Assembly: GCF_026210795.1 (NCBI RefSeq)
Contig: NC_089430.1
Location: 4,340,001-4,404,000 of the forward strand
Reading direction: 5' to 3'
Length of the DNA stretch: 64,000 nt
Source: Rhizophagus irregularis
Lineage: Eukaryota > Glomeromycota > Glomeromycetes > Glomerales > Glomeraceae
The notes under the pieces were generated by a model. It had not been told where the DNA came from. It saw only the letters and a program-made list of their open reading frames with translations, and ran no database searches. Below are positions 24,051-35,929 of this stretch, piece by piece (the stretch's first letter is position 1; every line of letters starts with the position of its first letter). The position numbers were made by a program, and so were the translations under genes.

Positions 24051-24620
24051 TAACATAAAGCCATATTGGTGTTAATTTACTTTCAAAAACGGATGACAAA
24101 AATGAAAAAAGTCAAATATGTCAAAAATGGTATTCGAAACCCCATGCTGTGCACTAAGTAAACTTGCACAGCAGGTTAAAATACACATATCATGTGTAAC
24201 TTGAAAGTTTTATATGTTGGTGAGGGCAATTTATTTCACAAAAAATGAAGTTACACAAGTTTCAAAAAAAGAGAAGTGACCAGATGATCACTAAATCCGA
24301 AAAAAAATTGTGATTTATATTTATTTGTAATCAAATTTGAGAAGATAACTTCTTAAATATTTGCTTAAATAACAATAAATTCTAGTTATAAATTCTCTGC
24401 AAATTGCCTTTTGCAATGATAATAACAGCGAAGTAATTTCAGAATGTGATCTGTTTAATATAAACTTGAGAACATTTGCTTGTGTATTAATCTACTAATA
24501 GATTTATTAATCGCACCAAATTTAAATATATTTTGACATGGAGGGAAAAACATAAATCTTAAAATAGCTATAAATAAATGTAATAAAATAATAAATTTTC
24601 TTAATGGTATTAACCCCGTA
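24051..24620. other. 3' flank of BTB-TLDc gene 3
   Basis: The stretch 24340-24560 is homologous to 21760-21930, the 3' flank of gene 2, so the duplication that produced these genes included flanking sequence. No gene seen. Confidence 0.5.
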
Positions 24621-26133
24621 TTACCTATTTACAGTAAAGGTTTCAATTTCTTCAATAGTATAAACTGTTAAAGTATTTAAATTATTTTCATAATTTGAGC
24701 AAGTATTATTAACATGTAATCCTTCATAGCTCATGCTCAATGAACCTTGACCAAAATTGAATCCATTATGGTAATAATCCAATATGGCATGAGAACTGTT
24801 TATTACCCGACTTATTTTCATATTTTGAGTATCATCGCCATCTTCAAATGAGAAAATAAAATTATCTGATGAATTATAAAATTTAAAACCATTATCATTA
24901 ATAAAATCATCTCCTGATGAATTAAATCCTATAGAACTATATCCACCGAAAATCTTACTTATATTTTTAACTTTGATTAAGACTAAACTTGCTACTCGTC
25001 CATTACACTTTTTTTTAAATGATTTGCTACCAATTCCGTCACGACTACTACGATAAATAAGATTAAACTTATAAAATGGATCATTTCTATTATTACGAAT
25101 ATACATAGTATCTTTATTGTCAATCCAATTAATTATTATTTTTGCAAGTTTTGGTTTGATAATATTTGATTTGAATATTAAACCAGCTCTGGTCGGTAAA
25201 ATGGTAGTTTTTGGTAAGGAGTCTTTATAATGAAATTCTTCAATTTCTTTGTAAATATGAGTAGGAATAATGGTTCTATAAGGATGAACCTTATCAAAAA
25301 AATCTGCACGAGAAATTCCTGCCAATTGAATGAGAGGAATAAATTGATTTAAAGTTATATTCAATGTTTCGTAATCCTTATAATTCCATTTCGCTCTATC
25401 ACTATTCTCATACCCAAGACCAGGAGTTTGTTCAATACCCCATTTAATTAAATAATCCCAAATGACAACTTCTTCAATTTGTAAGTCGTCTCTTTTAAGC
25501 AAGCCAAGAAGTATTTCCTTATTTATTGAGAGGAAAGATTTTGAAGAAAAAAATTGTAGTGGATCTTCGCAGATAGATTCAAGACAATAATCTTGTAATC
25601 TCTTGCAATTATCAAGTCTAAACACGGTATTAAGAACAAATACAAAATTTTCTCGAACCCAATTTGTTTGTTTTATAATTAAATAATTTTGAACATGTAT
25701 AAATAATTCTTCAAGTAATAATTCATCGGACGCAACTAATAGATTAAGAATATTTTCACCCGATTGTTCAGTTAAATCAAGTTCACCAGTATAAATGTAT
25801 CTAATAAAAAGTTATATATATAATTTGAATAAAATCAATAATTTGAAATTTTGTAAAAAAAAAATTAAATAATTCTCACCTCAAAACCATATCAAAGATA
25901 ATTGGTGTTAAATTCGGTTTACTAAATATAATCATATTATCCTTTTTTGTAACCCAATTAGAAGAAAGGGCACTTTTAAAATAAAGAGAACGAGCACGTA
26001 AAATAACTGAATGTGCACGAAATTCTTTTATATTTTGATTTTCACCAACTTGAATAATAACATTATAATCATCTGCATCATCTAATATTAAGGTAAAGTC
26101 TTTTAAAAGACCATGATGAAAAATTAAAGCCAT
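24621..26133 (-). CDS. BTB-BACK-TLDc protein 3 (477 aa)
   Basis: Exons 25880-26133 and 24621-25800 with a 79-nt phase-2 intron give 477 aa. BTB (residues 1-~110), BACK-like helices and TLDc (C-terminal ~180 residues, with IYRSSRDGIGSKSF, KIFGGYSSIGF, FIFSFEDGDDTQN) occur in the family order. It is closest to gene 1 at 7381, sharing the MAL(I/T)FHHGL start, EIEEFH-KD and (L/I)GLIFKSNII segments. The ATG at 26133 is preceded by an A/T homopolymer-rich stretch, as in all paralogs. Function beyond the domain families is not known. Confidence 0.87.
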
Positions 26134-26306
26134 TTTTTAGAATTTTTTTTTTTATTTTTAAAAAAAAATAAATGAATAATTTTATTTTTATAGAAAATAA
26201 TCACATGCATTGCGGCTAAAAATATGTAACGATGTACAATAACACTGCATTTTTAGCAAATGATAAATAAAAATATTGCATTTTTAGCGAGATCTGCATG
26301 AAGCTA

Positions 26307-26990
26307 TGTTGCTTTTTTTTTTGTTAGTAACATGTCTTTCTTTATTCGTATGATATTTATCAGTGGATAAATATATACATTAGAAAAGCTCAGGATTAAA
26401 ACATATACATGTCTTATATCAACACCGACCGTATTTAAAATATATGGTTATAGTTATCAAATAAAAAACTACTATTATATGCTTGGGATTTCTATGCTAA
26501 AATCTATCTAACTATCTAAATTTATCCACCTATTTAATTATCTATTGTGTTGAAATTTCTCTATCTTCTTTATCTAACGAATCATTAACGCATTTTTTAT
26601 CATTCTTATCCATGTCTAGGGATGGGGACGACTCTATCGGTTCGGTTCCACACCGAATTTGTGGAACAAACCACTCCAAAAACCAGCTCGGAATAGAGTT
26701 CCGACAGAATTGGTTCTGATATTCATAATTCCGGCTAGAATTGTATGATTTGCACAAAATTTATACTTTATGGAAATCTCGTGTGTCCAAATTCCGGGAG
26801 ACAAAATTTCCTTTTTGGAATTTTGTGTAATTTCACGTGATCCAGTTTAGACTTTCAGACTTTCGGAGTCGACTCTCATGAAACCGTTCGTTTCACTTGA
26901 TGAGCTGCTCAGTTCGGCTCGAAAATGGAACTTTTTTCATCCTTACCCATGTCGTGTAGCGGAACTTAAGAGATCAACAATATTTTACAA
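26307..26990 (-). mobile_element. Possible poly(A)-tailed retroposon fragment
   Basis: A poly(T) run at about 26311-26320, followed by TCTTTCTTTATTC, resembles the 3' end of the element at 19538 read on the minus strand. The right limit is uncertain and no target duplication was found. A hAT-type MITE is inserted in its right half. The short minus-strand ORF at 26542-26757 crosses the MITE boundary and is not supported. Confidence 0.3.
26617..26945. mobile_element. hAT-type MITE (329 bp)
   Basis: The element starts TAGGGATGGGGACGA and ends GGAACTTTTTTCATCCTTA. Its TAGGGATG/CATCC(C/T)TA ends match those of the element at 41111-44340. It is flanked by an 8-bp target duplication with one mismatch (TCCATGTC at 26609-26616, CCCATGTC at 26946-26953), the length typical of the hAT superfamily. 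Subterminal CGGTTCGGTTCC motifs are also shared with that element. No coding capacity. Confidence 0.75.
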
Positions 26991-27463
26991 TTCCATTTAT
27001 CCTAGATTGATTAAATTAAATTAAATTACTTTTATATTTTTTTTTCCCACTTGACAGAGAATAAATAGTACCACTAACTTATACGATCAGCAACAACCTG
27101 GTAAATAATCCACAAAATCTTTGATTCGCTGTATCAAAATAAAATTTTTATATCATACAAAATATAATAAATTAGAATAGAAAATTTTATAATATTTGAT
27201 TCAAAAATATAAGATGGAAAGTCGCTTTATTAACAAATTTATTTGGTATTAATGAGTGACACAGAATATTTATTAACAATAAAATTTCATAAGGATATAC
27301 AGTATTTTGATAAATATCAAATATGAATTTTATAAATAAAAAATGTATAATTTTTAATAAATTCTATACAATATTTAAAAAAAAAAGCAATAACAATAAT
27401 ATAAATAGATATAAAATAATTAATAAAAAAGGTGAAAATCCATTTTAAATTAATCCAATCGAT
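26991..27463. other. 3' flank of the minus-strand kinase gene
   Basis: AT-rich sequence without a gene. It would contain the 3' UTR and terminator of the kinase gene that ends at 27464. Confidence 0.4.
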
Positions 27464-29098
27464 TCAAATCTTCTCTTCTGTAATATAAAAATAATAAGTA
27501 AATTCACTTTAATTATAATAAAACAAATTCAACAATATAAAAAAATGATTCATAATACCTGAATAATCACTAATATTTAATTGTGGAACATCAATCTGCA
27601 GAGATTCTATAAAAGATTCATTATTAATTATTATATTATATATATTTTTTTTAAAAAATAACAAAATTTAATTTAAATTTTTTACCTGAAAATTCCTCAC
27701 TTATTATATTATCATGTTGTTTATAATAATCATCAGAATTTATTGGTTCAGGAAGGTTATTAAAACTTAGTAATCTACTTGTATAAATAGCTTCAGAATG
27801 AGTTTTATAAGATAAACCTAAATTAGTTGGAGGTATACGACAATTTGAAGGTATAAGACCAGTTGAAAAATTATAATTAAATTCTTCAGCTTCTTTAATT
27901 TGATTTTCTAAATCAGATTCTGGTTGATTAACCCATTTATCTAAAATTCTTCTAATTTCTTCCGCATTTGGACGATTTAATGGATTTGCATCCAAACATC
28001 TTTTAATTAAATGTACAATTAATTTAGGAACTTTAATATTAAATCTTGGTCTAAGACCATGACAAATTTTGATTGCTAAATCTTTATCATGACTTATATC
28101 ATGATAAGGAGGTAAACCAGAAATCACTTCATACATAATTATACCAAAACTATAAATATCAGCAGCTTTAGTATAATTTTGACCTCTTAAAACTTCAGGA
28201 GCAATATAAGGTAAAACACCATATATACTATTTTTTATAGATTGAGATTCATCAAAATCAGCAGGTTTACATAAACCCATATCAGTTATACTTGAATGAA
28301 AAGGGAATCTTATAACGTTACCAATATGTAAATCACGATGAACCAATTCTTTTATATGAATTTTTTCAATACCAAAAGCAACAAAATATAAATCATTAAG
28401 CTTAATATACCAGCTTAATTTATTATAATTTTTATCCAAATAATTACGTAAACTTCCATAATCTGCATAATCCAAAACCATCATAAAATTTTTTGATATT
28501 GGATCTTGAGTTATTCCATAAATTCTAACGATAAAAGAAAAAAAATTATTATCAACAATTTTATGATGTAAAGTAATCTAAATAGAGAAAAAAAAAAATG
28601 TTAAAATAATATTAAATAAATAATTAAAATACAATAATAAAATTTCATACCTACCTCATTTATAAATTCTGATGTAATATTTTTTGAATTATTTAAACTT
28701 TTTATAGCTACACACATATTAGATCTAACACGTTTCCAATTTTTATTTTTACAATCCCAACTTTGAATATAACCATCAACCCATTTTGCTTTATATACTT
28801 TTCCGAAACCTCCTTTCGCAATATATTCAATATCTTGAAGTTTATCATAAGGTATCCACTCTAATATTTTATGATAACCTTTTGCTAATAATTGAATATT
28901 TTGAATACATTTATCAATATCAATATTACCACTGGTCCAATTTTCAAAATCTTGTTGAAAATGTTTTGCGTTACACGTATTACACCATTCATATCCAGTA
29001 TTCATCTGTTTACATTCTTTACAATAAGTAATATGAGTAAGTACTAACTCAGTGATACGTTTTATATAGAAATATACGAAAAATAAATAATAAAACAT
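27464..29098 (-). CDS. TKL-like protein kinase with N-terminal Cys-pair motif
   Basis: Exons (minus) are 28655-29098, 27686-28577, 27559-27606 and 27464-27477. The phases agree throughout and the stop is TGA at 27464-27466. The N-terminus carries CKECKQ and WCNTCNAKHF, a C-x2-C...C-x2-C zinc-ribbon-like pair, followed by NWTSGNIDIDKCIQ. The kinase domain has AKGGFGKVYKA, VAIKSL, HRDLHIGN, DMG instead of DFG, APEVLRG, and the RP(N)-type helix I region. All catalytic residues are present, so it is probably active. The tail includes KTHSEAIYTSRLLSF. The first 29 residues before CKEC are hydrophobic and of uncertain reality; a further upstream exon is possible. The nearest relative in the window is the kinase at 55-3606. 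Confidence 0.82.
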
Positions 29099-31035
29099 AA
29101 TTAAGAAATTTCTAATTCAATATCAGAAAGAAAAGAAATATTATTGTTTATTATAAAGCGTGGGTAATTGAACAGTTTCATCGCAAAGTTTTAACGTCCC
29201 TAAATAATACAACAATAAATATAACGTGAAAATATTTGTCGTACAAATATAATATAAAAGTAGTTAATTTTTCTCAATTCGAATTTGGAAGCAAAACTGC
29301 ATCGGACCTTTTTTACCGATTTATACAATAAGTTATGTGAAATTAAAAATTTACTCTAAACTTATATTAGCTAATCCAAGTACAGTTAGTCGATGATCGG
29401 TAGCACATCATGACAAAAATGTATCACAAGATCAAAATATCATTGATTCAATGAAGATCTACATTTGAAACTTGATATTTTTGTTGAATCAGCATAAAAC
29501 CTCAATTAGTTGGTAAAGTATCCTAATCTAGTTAATCTTTTGGTTATATTCCGATTAGTGAAAAATTCTTGATTTCCGTATTTAAACTACAATTACTGGA
29601 ATAATAATATTTTTTAGATGATATCAATTAAACGGAATCATTGATTAGAATATTTAATCATATTAATCATATTTAATCATACGTACATTAAAATAATTTA
29701 ACTTTGCTGTTACAAAATAAACTTTTAATAAAATAAATATAATATTTAAATAAATAACCGTAGACCGAAATTAGTTAATATAGTTAATGTACAGTATATT
29801 ATTCCATATAATTTTACTACATTTAGTCTTCGTAAAAGAAAATGACGTAAATCTCTAGAATGTAAGTACCGTATTATAAGAGTCGATAAAATTATTGACG
29901 TAATCTTTATCGAAAACAAATAAAAATAGTGCGATAATTATTATACGATACTTTTTCGTTTTTTCTCATAAAGTTAATTCTTGATCTCTAATTGAAAAAT
30001 CTTATTAAGTAATAGTCATTTAATCCCAACTTTATGTAACAAATTTACCACATTTACTATATTTATACTTCTTGAAATTAAAAAGTATATTTCGTTATTA
30101 CACAAAAGTATTAAAATAATGTAACTTTCCAAAAACTACAAGAAAAGTACCGAATTCTTTTATATTATGAAAACAATTCATAAATAAAAATCTTTTTTGG
30201 AGAGAATATAAAGTGAATGGTTATATCGATATAAGTTTTCTTCCATAAAAGTGAAAATTTCATTTAAAAAATTTAAAAAAGTACGTCTTTCTTTTTCAAA
30301 TAATTTAATTGCCGATCCACATGTGATTGATAGCTAATTTAAAATCTGCGTTCCCCCACCATAGATAAGTCGATCAATTTTTTAACCAAATTACTTAAAA
30401 AAAACCTTGAGATTATTTCTTTTTTATTCAAGTATTTAATATTAACACTATAAAACAAAAATTTTACAAAAAATTCTCAAACATTGCCAATTAGTCAAAA
30501 TATAAATTTGCCCACTTTTTTTTTGCCTTATAAAAGTACCGGCTAGAAGCCTCAAATTTTATATTTACATACTTTTACAAATGTATTAATATATCCTTTA
30601 AAAAAATTAATTGAAAAAATACGATTTTTTTTTATATTTGATTTAATAATTTTAAGCAATTATTGATTTTTTGCGATTTTTTCAAATTTTTCAGAAATTT
30701 GATACTTTAAAGTTTAAAATGATCTGCGCCGCCCGCAGTGTTTATTTTTAGATTTATTAAGTAAAAATCAGGTTTTCAATTAGTCTATCGTTCACATGCG
30801 GACTACCAATTAATTATTACACAATATGCTTTATCCGGGCTAGTGTATTTTGGCCGCAGGAGCAAACGCAGCAATATTTGTGGCTAATCTGTACCCGTGG
30901 TCAATTTTACGTCTAAATTAATATCGCCATTTAGTAAGCAATACAAACAATGATACTCCCCAAATTTAGCTTGTGCAACCTTATTTAACTTAAAATATAA
31001 CCCAAAAAAAAATACTTGTAACTTATTTAAATAAA
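29099..31035. other. Divergent intergenic region
   Basis: About 1.9 kb separate a minus-strand kinase from a plus-strand BTB-TLDc gene, so both promoters lie here. The sequence is AT-rich, with short GC patches near 30345-30360 and 30720-30740. I see no gene, and the ORF at 30884-31081 overlaps the start of the BTB gene and is not supported. Confidence 0.45.
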
Positions 31036-32518
31036 ATGACTTCAATTTTTTATTCCAATCTTTCAAAGGACTTTTCCTCAATATTAGATAATGCAGATGA
31101 TTATAATGTTCTTATTAAAGTTGGTGAAAACCAAAATATAAAAGAATTTCGTGCACATTCAGTTATTTTACGTGCTCGTTCTTCTTATTTCAAAGGAGCT
31201 CTTTCTTCTAATTGGATTACGAAGCAAAATAATATGATTATGTTTAATAAACCAAATGTTACTCCAACTGTATTTGAAATGATTTTGAAGTAAGAATAAT
31301 TTTATTTTATTAATTATATCATACAGTATTACTGTTATTTATTTGTTTTAAAATATTATTAGATATATTTATTCTGGTGAGCTCGATTTGACTAATCAAA
31401 CAAGCGAAGACATTCTCGGATTGTTAATTGCATCTGATGAATTACTTCTTGAAGAATTATTTACGTATGTTCAAAATTATTTAATTAAGAATCAATTTAG
31501 TTGGGTTCGTCAAAATTTTGTTCTCGTTCTTCATACAGTTTTTAGACTTGTCAGTTGTAAGAAATTACAAGATTATTGTTTTGAATCTATCTGTGAAGAT
31601 CCTTTGCCATTTATTACTTCAAAATCTTTTCTTTCATTAGATAAAGACATTCTTTTTAATTTGCTTGAAAGTGATAACTTACAAATTGAAGAAGTTACAG
31701 TTTGGGATTATTTAATTAAATGGGGTATTGAACAAACTTCTGCTGGTTTAGGAAGTAGTAGTAATAGTGATATAACAAATTGGGATAATGATAATTATGA
31801 TTCATTGAAACAAATTTTAAATCAATTTATTCCTCTTATTCGATTTGTGGGAATTTCTCATAAAGACTTATTTAATAAAGTCTATCCATATAAGGTTATT
31901 ATCCCTAGTCATATTTTTAAAGAAATTGAAGAATTTTATTATGATGGTATTTCACCATCTTTACCACTTAGAATAAGACAAATTGAATCAAATATTATTA
32001 ACTTAGAGCTTATAAATCCAATTATAGTTAATTGGATTGATAAAAAAAATCCTAAAATTCCTCGTACTGGTAATGATCCATTATATAAATTTAAACTTAT
32101 TTATCGTGGTAGTAGGAATGGAATTAATAGTGAATCATTTAAAAATAAATGTAATGGTAAATTAGCAAGTTTAGTTTTAATTAAAATTAAAGGATCAAAT
32201 AAAATTTTTGGTGGTTATAGTTCTATAGGTTTTAATTCATTAGGAGGTATTAAAAGTGAATTATTATATTATAATTCATCAAATAACTTTATTTTTTCTT
32301 TTGAAAATAATAAAGATATTAAAAATATGAAATTAGGTCGTGTAAAAAATTATTCTAAAGCTATAATAGATTATAATGATCATGGTTTTAATTTTGGTTG
32401 GGCTATGTGTATGGTTAATCAAAATTTATGTCTTAATGATTATGGTTATTATGAAAAGATTTTACCTACAGATGAAATTTTTAATATTGAAGAAATTGAA
32501 ACTTTTATTGTAACTTAA
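31036..32518 (+). CDS. BTB-BACK-TLDc protein 4 (469 aa)
   Basis: Exons 31036-31289 (254 nt) and 31363-32518 with a 73-nt phase-2 intron give 469 aa. BTB (residues 1-~110: DYNVLIKVGE, AHSVIL, SNWITKQNN), BACK-like region (IYSGELDL, LLIASDELLLEEL, VTVWDYLIKWG) and TLDc (IYRGSRNGINSESF, KIFGGYSSIGF, FIFSFENNKD) occur in order. It is the only plus-strand member and is closest to gene 2 (21974-23470), sharing the SSSNSD insert. Its TLDc end is the most diverged of the four (GWAMCMVNQN where others have GQGSLVM). The gene is intact. Confidence 0.87.
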
Positions 32519-33574
32519 TAAAAATTTAATCATTTATTTTAGAATATCAAAAAATAGTCTTAAACATAAAATATCTTGTATAGTTACTATATAATAGATT
32601 AAATATTTAAAACATTTATTAAATGAAAATAATTTTATTATGTGAATATATGATTTTATTAAGTTTTTTGTAACTCGTCCGCATGATTTATACGGGAAAT
32701 TCTTATTTATAACTGTTATAAATTGTTTCATATCAAATTATTTTATGATAATTCCATAACAATCTTAAATAATCAGCAATAATAAGTAATGAGAATGATC
32801 ATATGATATTTGGGCTCTTTTATAAAAAAATCGTTGATAGGGATTATAACCGAAAAAAATTTAACTTTAGATGCTCATAATTTTCTTCGCCTTACTCATT
32901 GAGCGGCAAGACGCGCACGAACTATAAAAAATTTTATAGTAACTTTAACACAGCAGCAAGATATGAGAATTATCAACAAACATTTTAAATTAATTAAGGA
33001 AATAAAGTGTTATTTTCCATCAAGCAGAGATTAGTGATAATGAAATAAGATTTTATTTATTAAAATAACATATCTTTTATATTAAATAAAGTATCAACTT
33101 CGTTGCGTTAATATCGTTAATATCGTTATTCAATTTAGGTCATTGTATTCGTGGATATATTGATGTCTCAAGCGTTATTCAAATGCAACAAACTATGACT
33201 CTACTTTAGAAAAGTTCGCCACAAGAATTCCTATAAATTTATTCAGAAAATTGATTGCACGTCATATTAAAAACCATCGTTTATTCAAAAATTTTTATAG
33301 GGAATATTCGATAGAATTTTAAATTTTCTATCAGGATATAGGATAATAAATTTTAAATTTCGTCTATATAGTAAATGGCTTGAATATCATATTTCAATTA
33401 CTAAATTTCAACATACAGCGTGATATGCATTATATACATACATATTTAAATTTTAGTTGATTAATTCATAATGCATAAAAAATTCCAAATAAATTTTTAT
33501 TAAATTTTAAAGATCATAAAATTTAAACTATTTTTATTGGTTAATAAAATTCACATGACCGGAATTGTGTAACA
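32519..33574. other. Intergenic stretch
   Basis: No supportable gene. It is AT-rich sequence up to the outer edge of the inverted repeat. Confidence 0.4.
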
Positions 33575-33604
33575 AATTTATACAGTATCAACAATTGTAT
33601 TCCT

Positions 33605-35468
33605 CTAAAACCTTCCGAACCAGGAAGAACATTTTCTGTTGACATTACGCGTATTGCTAATAAGTTGATTGAAACTTGATGTAGATAAGGTCTCACATTT
33701 AAATGATAATTTTTTTGCTTGTTCTTTTGGGCTGCGTAATTTATTAAAAAAATTATCAAATGATTCTTGTAAAAGACTACGTACTGTCAGAAAAATATCT
33801 ATTTCATCAACAAAATGTGACATTGTCTTTACCGAAGTGGGAATCGATGCTTGACCAATATGATGCATAATATATAGCCCTGGAGCATTAAGTTCCATTG
33901 CATAAAAATCAATTGTATATTCTAGAAAGCAATGATGAAATTTTAGGATTACATGAAGGAGCAAAGCAACAATTATTTAATTTATCTTACCTATACATTG
34001 AAAACCTAGAACTTTAATATCTGCACCTTTGTCTAAGGCCGAATCAATGCATTCTTTCATAAAAACTCCAATTCGGATTAAATCATTACAGTTCTTATGC
34101 ACGTTTTCTTTCTCTGCAGGCGAGGTTACTTCACCTACAAATAATGATCCCCTCTTTTCTAATTGGTGGATTGCTGATACTAAGAAATCAGGCTGCCTCA
34201 CTCTGCCTTCTACTTTACTAGCTTTAGTTTCCTGGCCCGTGTTAGGCCATTCAATTATATACTTATCAGGGTGATGAAATAGTCCTTTCATGATGTAATC
34301 TAGATAATTAGTAATGAGTGTAATCTCACTTGGTTTACATTTTAATTTATGACTGGGCAAAGACTTTAATCCATCTAAAATAACAAATCCCAGGTTTTCT
34401 TTAAGATTAATACTTTCAGGTTTTGCTGAGTTTCCTAGTAATGAATTAATAGCATTATCTCGTGAGATATTGATTGACTGTTTTATGATACTTTTAAATT
34501 TAGCTTCATATTCCACATTAAATTCTTGTTTATTTGGTTTGAGCTTGTCACTTATTTTGTCTAATAAGTCTAAACCAAAGATATTTATCATCATTTCAGA
34601 ATGGGAATTTGGTGAAAGCATGAAAATTGAAGTCAAAGATAAAATTTCGTGGACATCTGCCTCCACATATAAACCACCAGAATTAGCGAGATTAAATGAT
34701 TCATCTCGATACTGTCGAAATAATTTTGATATATTAAATCTATCTATAATAAGTTCATTTTCATTATTACTATTATCTAAAAATGATCGAGGAACATCTC
34801 TTATAATTGTAATTTCATCATGTTCATTATTGTCATCTGAATCAATTGTTAGCGAAGGTAATTTTTTCATTTCAGATGAGGGTGGAGAGTACATTGATTC
34901 ATAATCTGTCCTGGACTGAATTAAAAAAGTGATATATGTAAGTTTTTTTCAACCAATGTAAGTGTAGAAAACACTGCTAAAGTTATACCATTACCTTTTT
35001 TGTTGGTGTTATGTCATCCTCATCTCTTCGCTTTTTCTGTGTGAAAACCTCCAATAATTCTTCGTCTTGTTGCACTCTAGTGACATCAGAACCATCAATT
35101 GAGACATTGCTTTGAACTTGTTGTTTCTCAGAGGTGGAACATTTTTCATATTCTGCTATTGAATCCCAAAATGCAGCAACTTCCTTGGACTGACATGACA
35201 TATTGAGTTAATTTACATTTTGCAAAAGGGACACTAAATAAATTAGAAAATTATTACTTACAGATATCTCTTCCATCAACCCTTTTGCATGATTCTGAAC
35301 GAATTGTGGTAGTTCTTGGTCTTCACTCAATGAATACAGGAGTTTTATGTACTTTTCATCGATTGATTTCTGTTCAGTACTCTTTAGTTTCTGTTTTGAA
35401 CCAAGCTGGTGCAGAAACTCGATAAAAGTGCAAGTTATGAAAGGAGCTGATGAAAAGTATTTATGCAT
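33605..35468 (-). CDS. Four-exon gene of unknown function (547 aa), intact copy
   Basis: Exons (minus) are 35262-35468, 34995-35189, 33991-34915 and 33605-33921, lengths 207, 195, 925 and 317 nt, giving 547 codons in a continuous frame. I recognise no named family. A basic stretch (QKKRRDEDD) in exon 2 may be a nuclear localisation signal. The middle holds RQPDFLVSAIHQ followed by GSLFVGEVTSPAEKE, where a PD and a G-E-V lie on two predicted strands as in PD-(D/E)XK nucleases, but the lysine of the ExK motif is replaced by Thr. A nuclease-fold assignment is therefore only a suggestion. The gene has an inverted second copy at 60990-62816 and sits at the outer edge of a mobile-element-rich inverted repeat, so it may belong to the element. 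Confidence 0.7.
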
Positions 35469-35929
35469 AGTTTCTCTATGAGGGATTACGAACTAGAAAG
35501 CAGCAAGTATAGGGTTAACTTCCTCCAGAAAATAGAGTTAATCATAACAATATTAAATACTTACGGTTTCAGGATCAATAGTAGTATTACTAACACCCAT
35601 ATTAATTTGTTATTGCTGAAGTGTTTACCGGTTGACCTTACTTTAAATTTGGTATTATAGAAATAAAGAAAATTCAAAGAATATTTTCGCGTATTGATAA
35701 AAAGTGTGTATCAAATTCAAAAAATTATGTTTTATTGAACGGGTAGAAAAAGTCTTACTGATTAAAATCAAAAAAATAAGAGCAGGACTTAAATATGTAA
35801 AAAATCAACTAAATTTCGTAGGGATGGCACGTGATTTACAACAAGATATTTTAAAATTTATTGTTTTACTAGAACTTATGATTATGATTATTATTATTAT
35901 TATTATTATTATTATTTGAGCTAAAATTG
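35469..35929. other. 5' flank of the unknown gene, shared with the right arm
   Basis: This stretch matches 60590-60985 in inverse orientation with moderate divergence. Open frames in it (35463-35660 and 35704-35919) have a counterpart in the other arm with indels, and I do not support them as genes. Confidence 0.45.
35877..35918. repeat. (ATT)n microsatellite
   Basis: About twelve ATT units. The corresponding place in the right arm (about 60590-60600) has only a few AAT units, so the tract differs in length between arms. Confidence 0.9.

Noticed and set aside
34029-34904. Plus-strand ORFs opposite the unknown gene
   Set aside because: They are antisense shadows; the minus strand has conserved exon boundaries and an inverted paralog.
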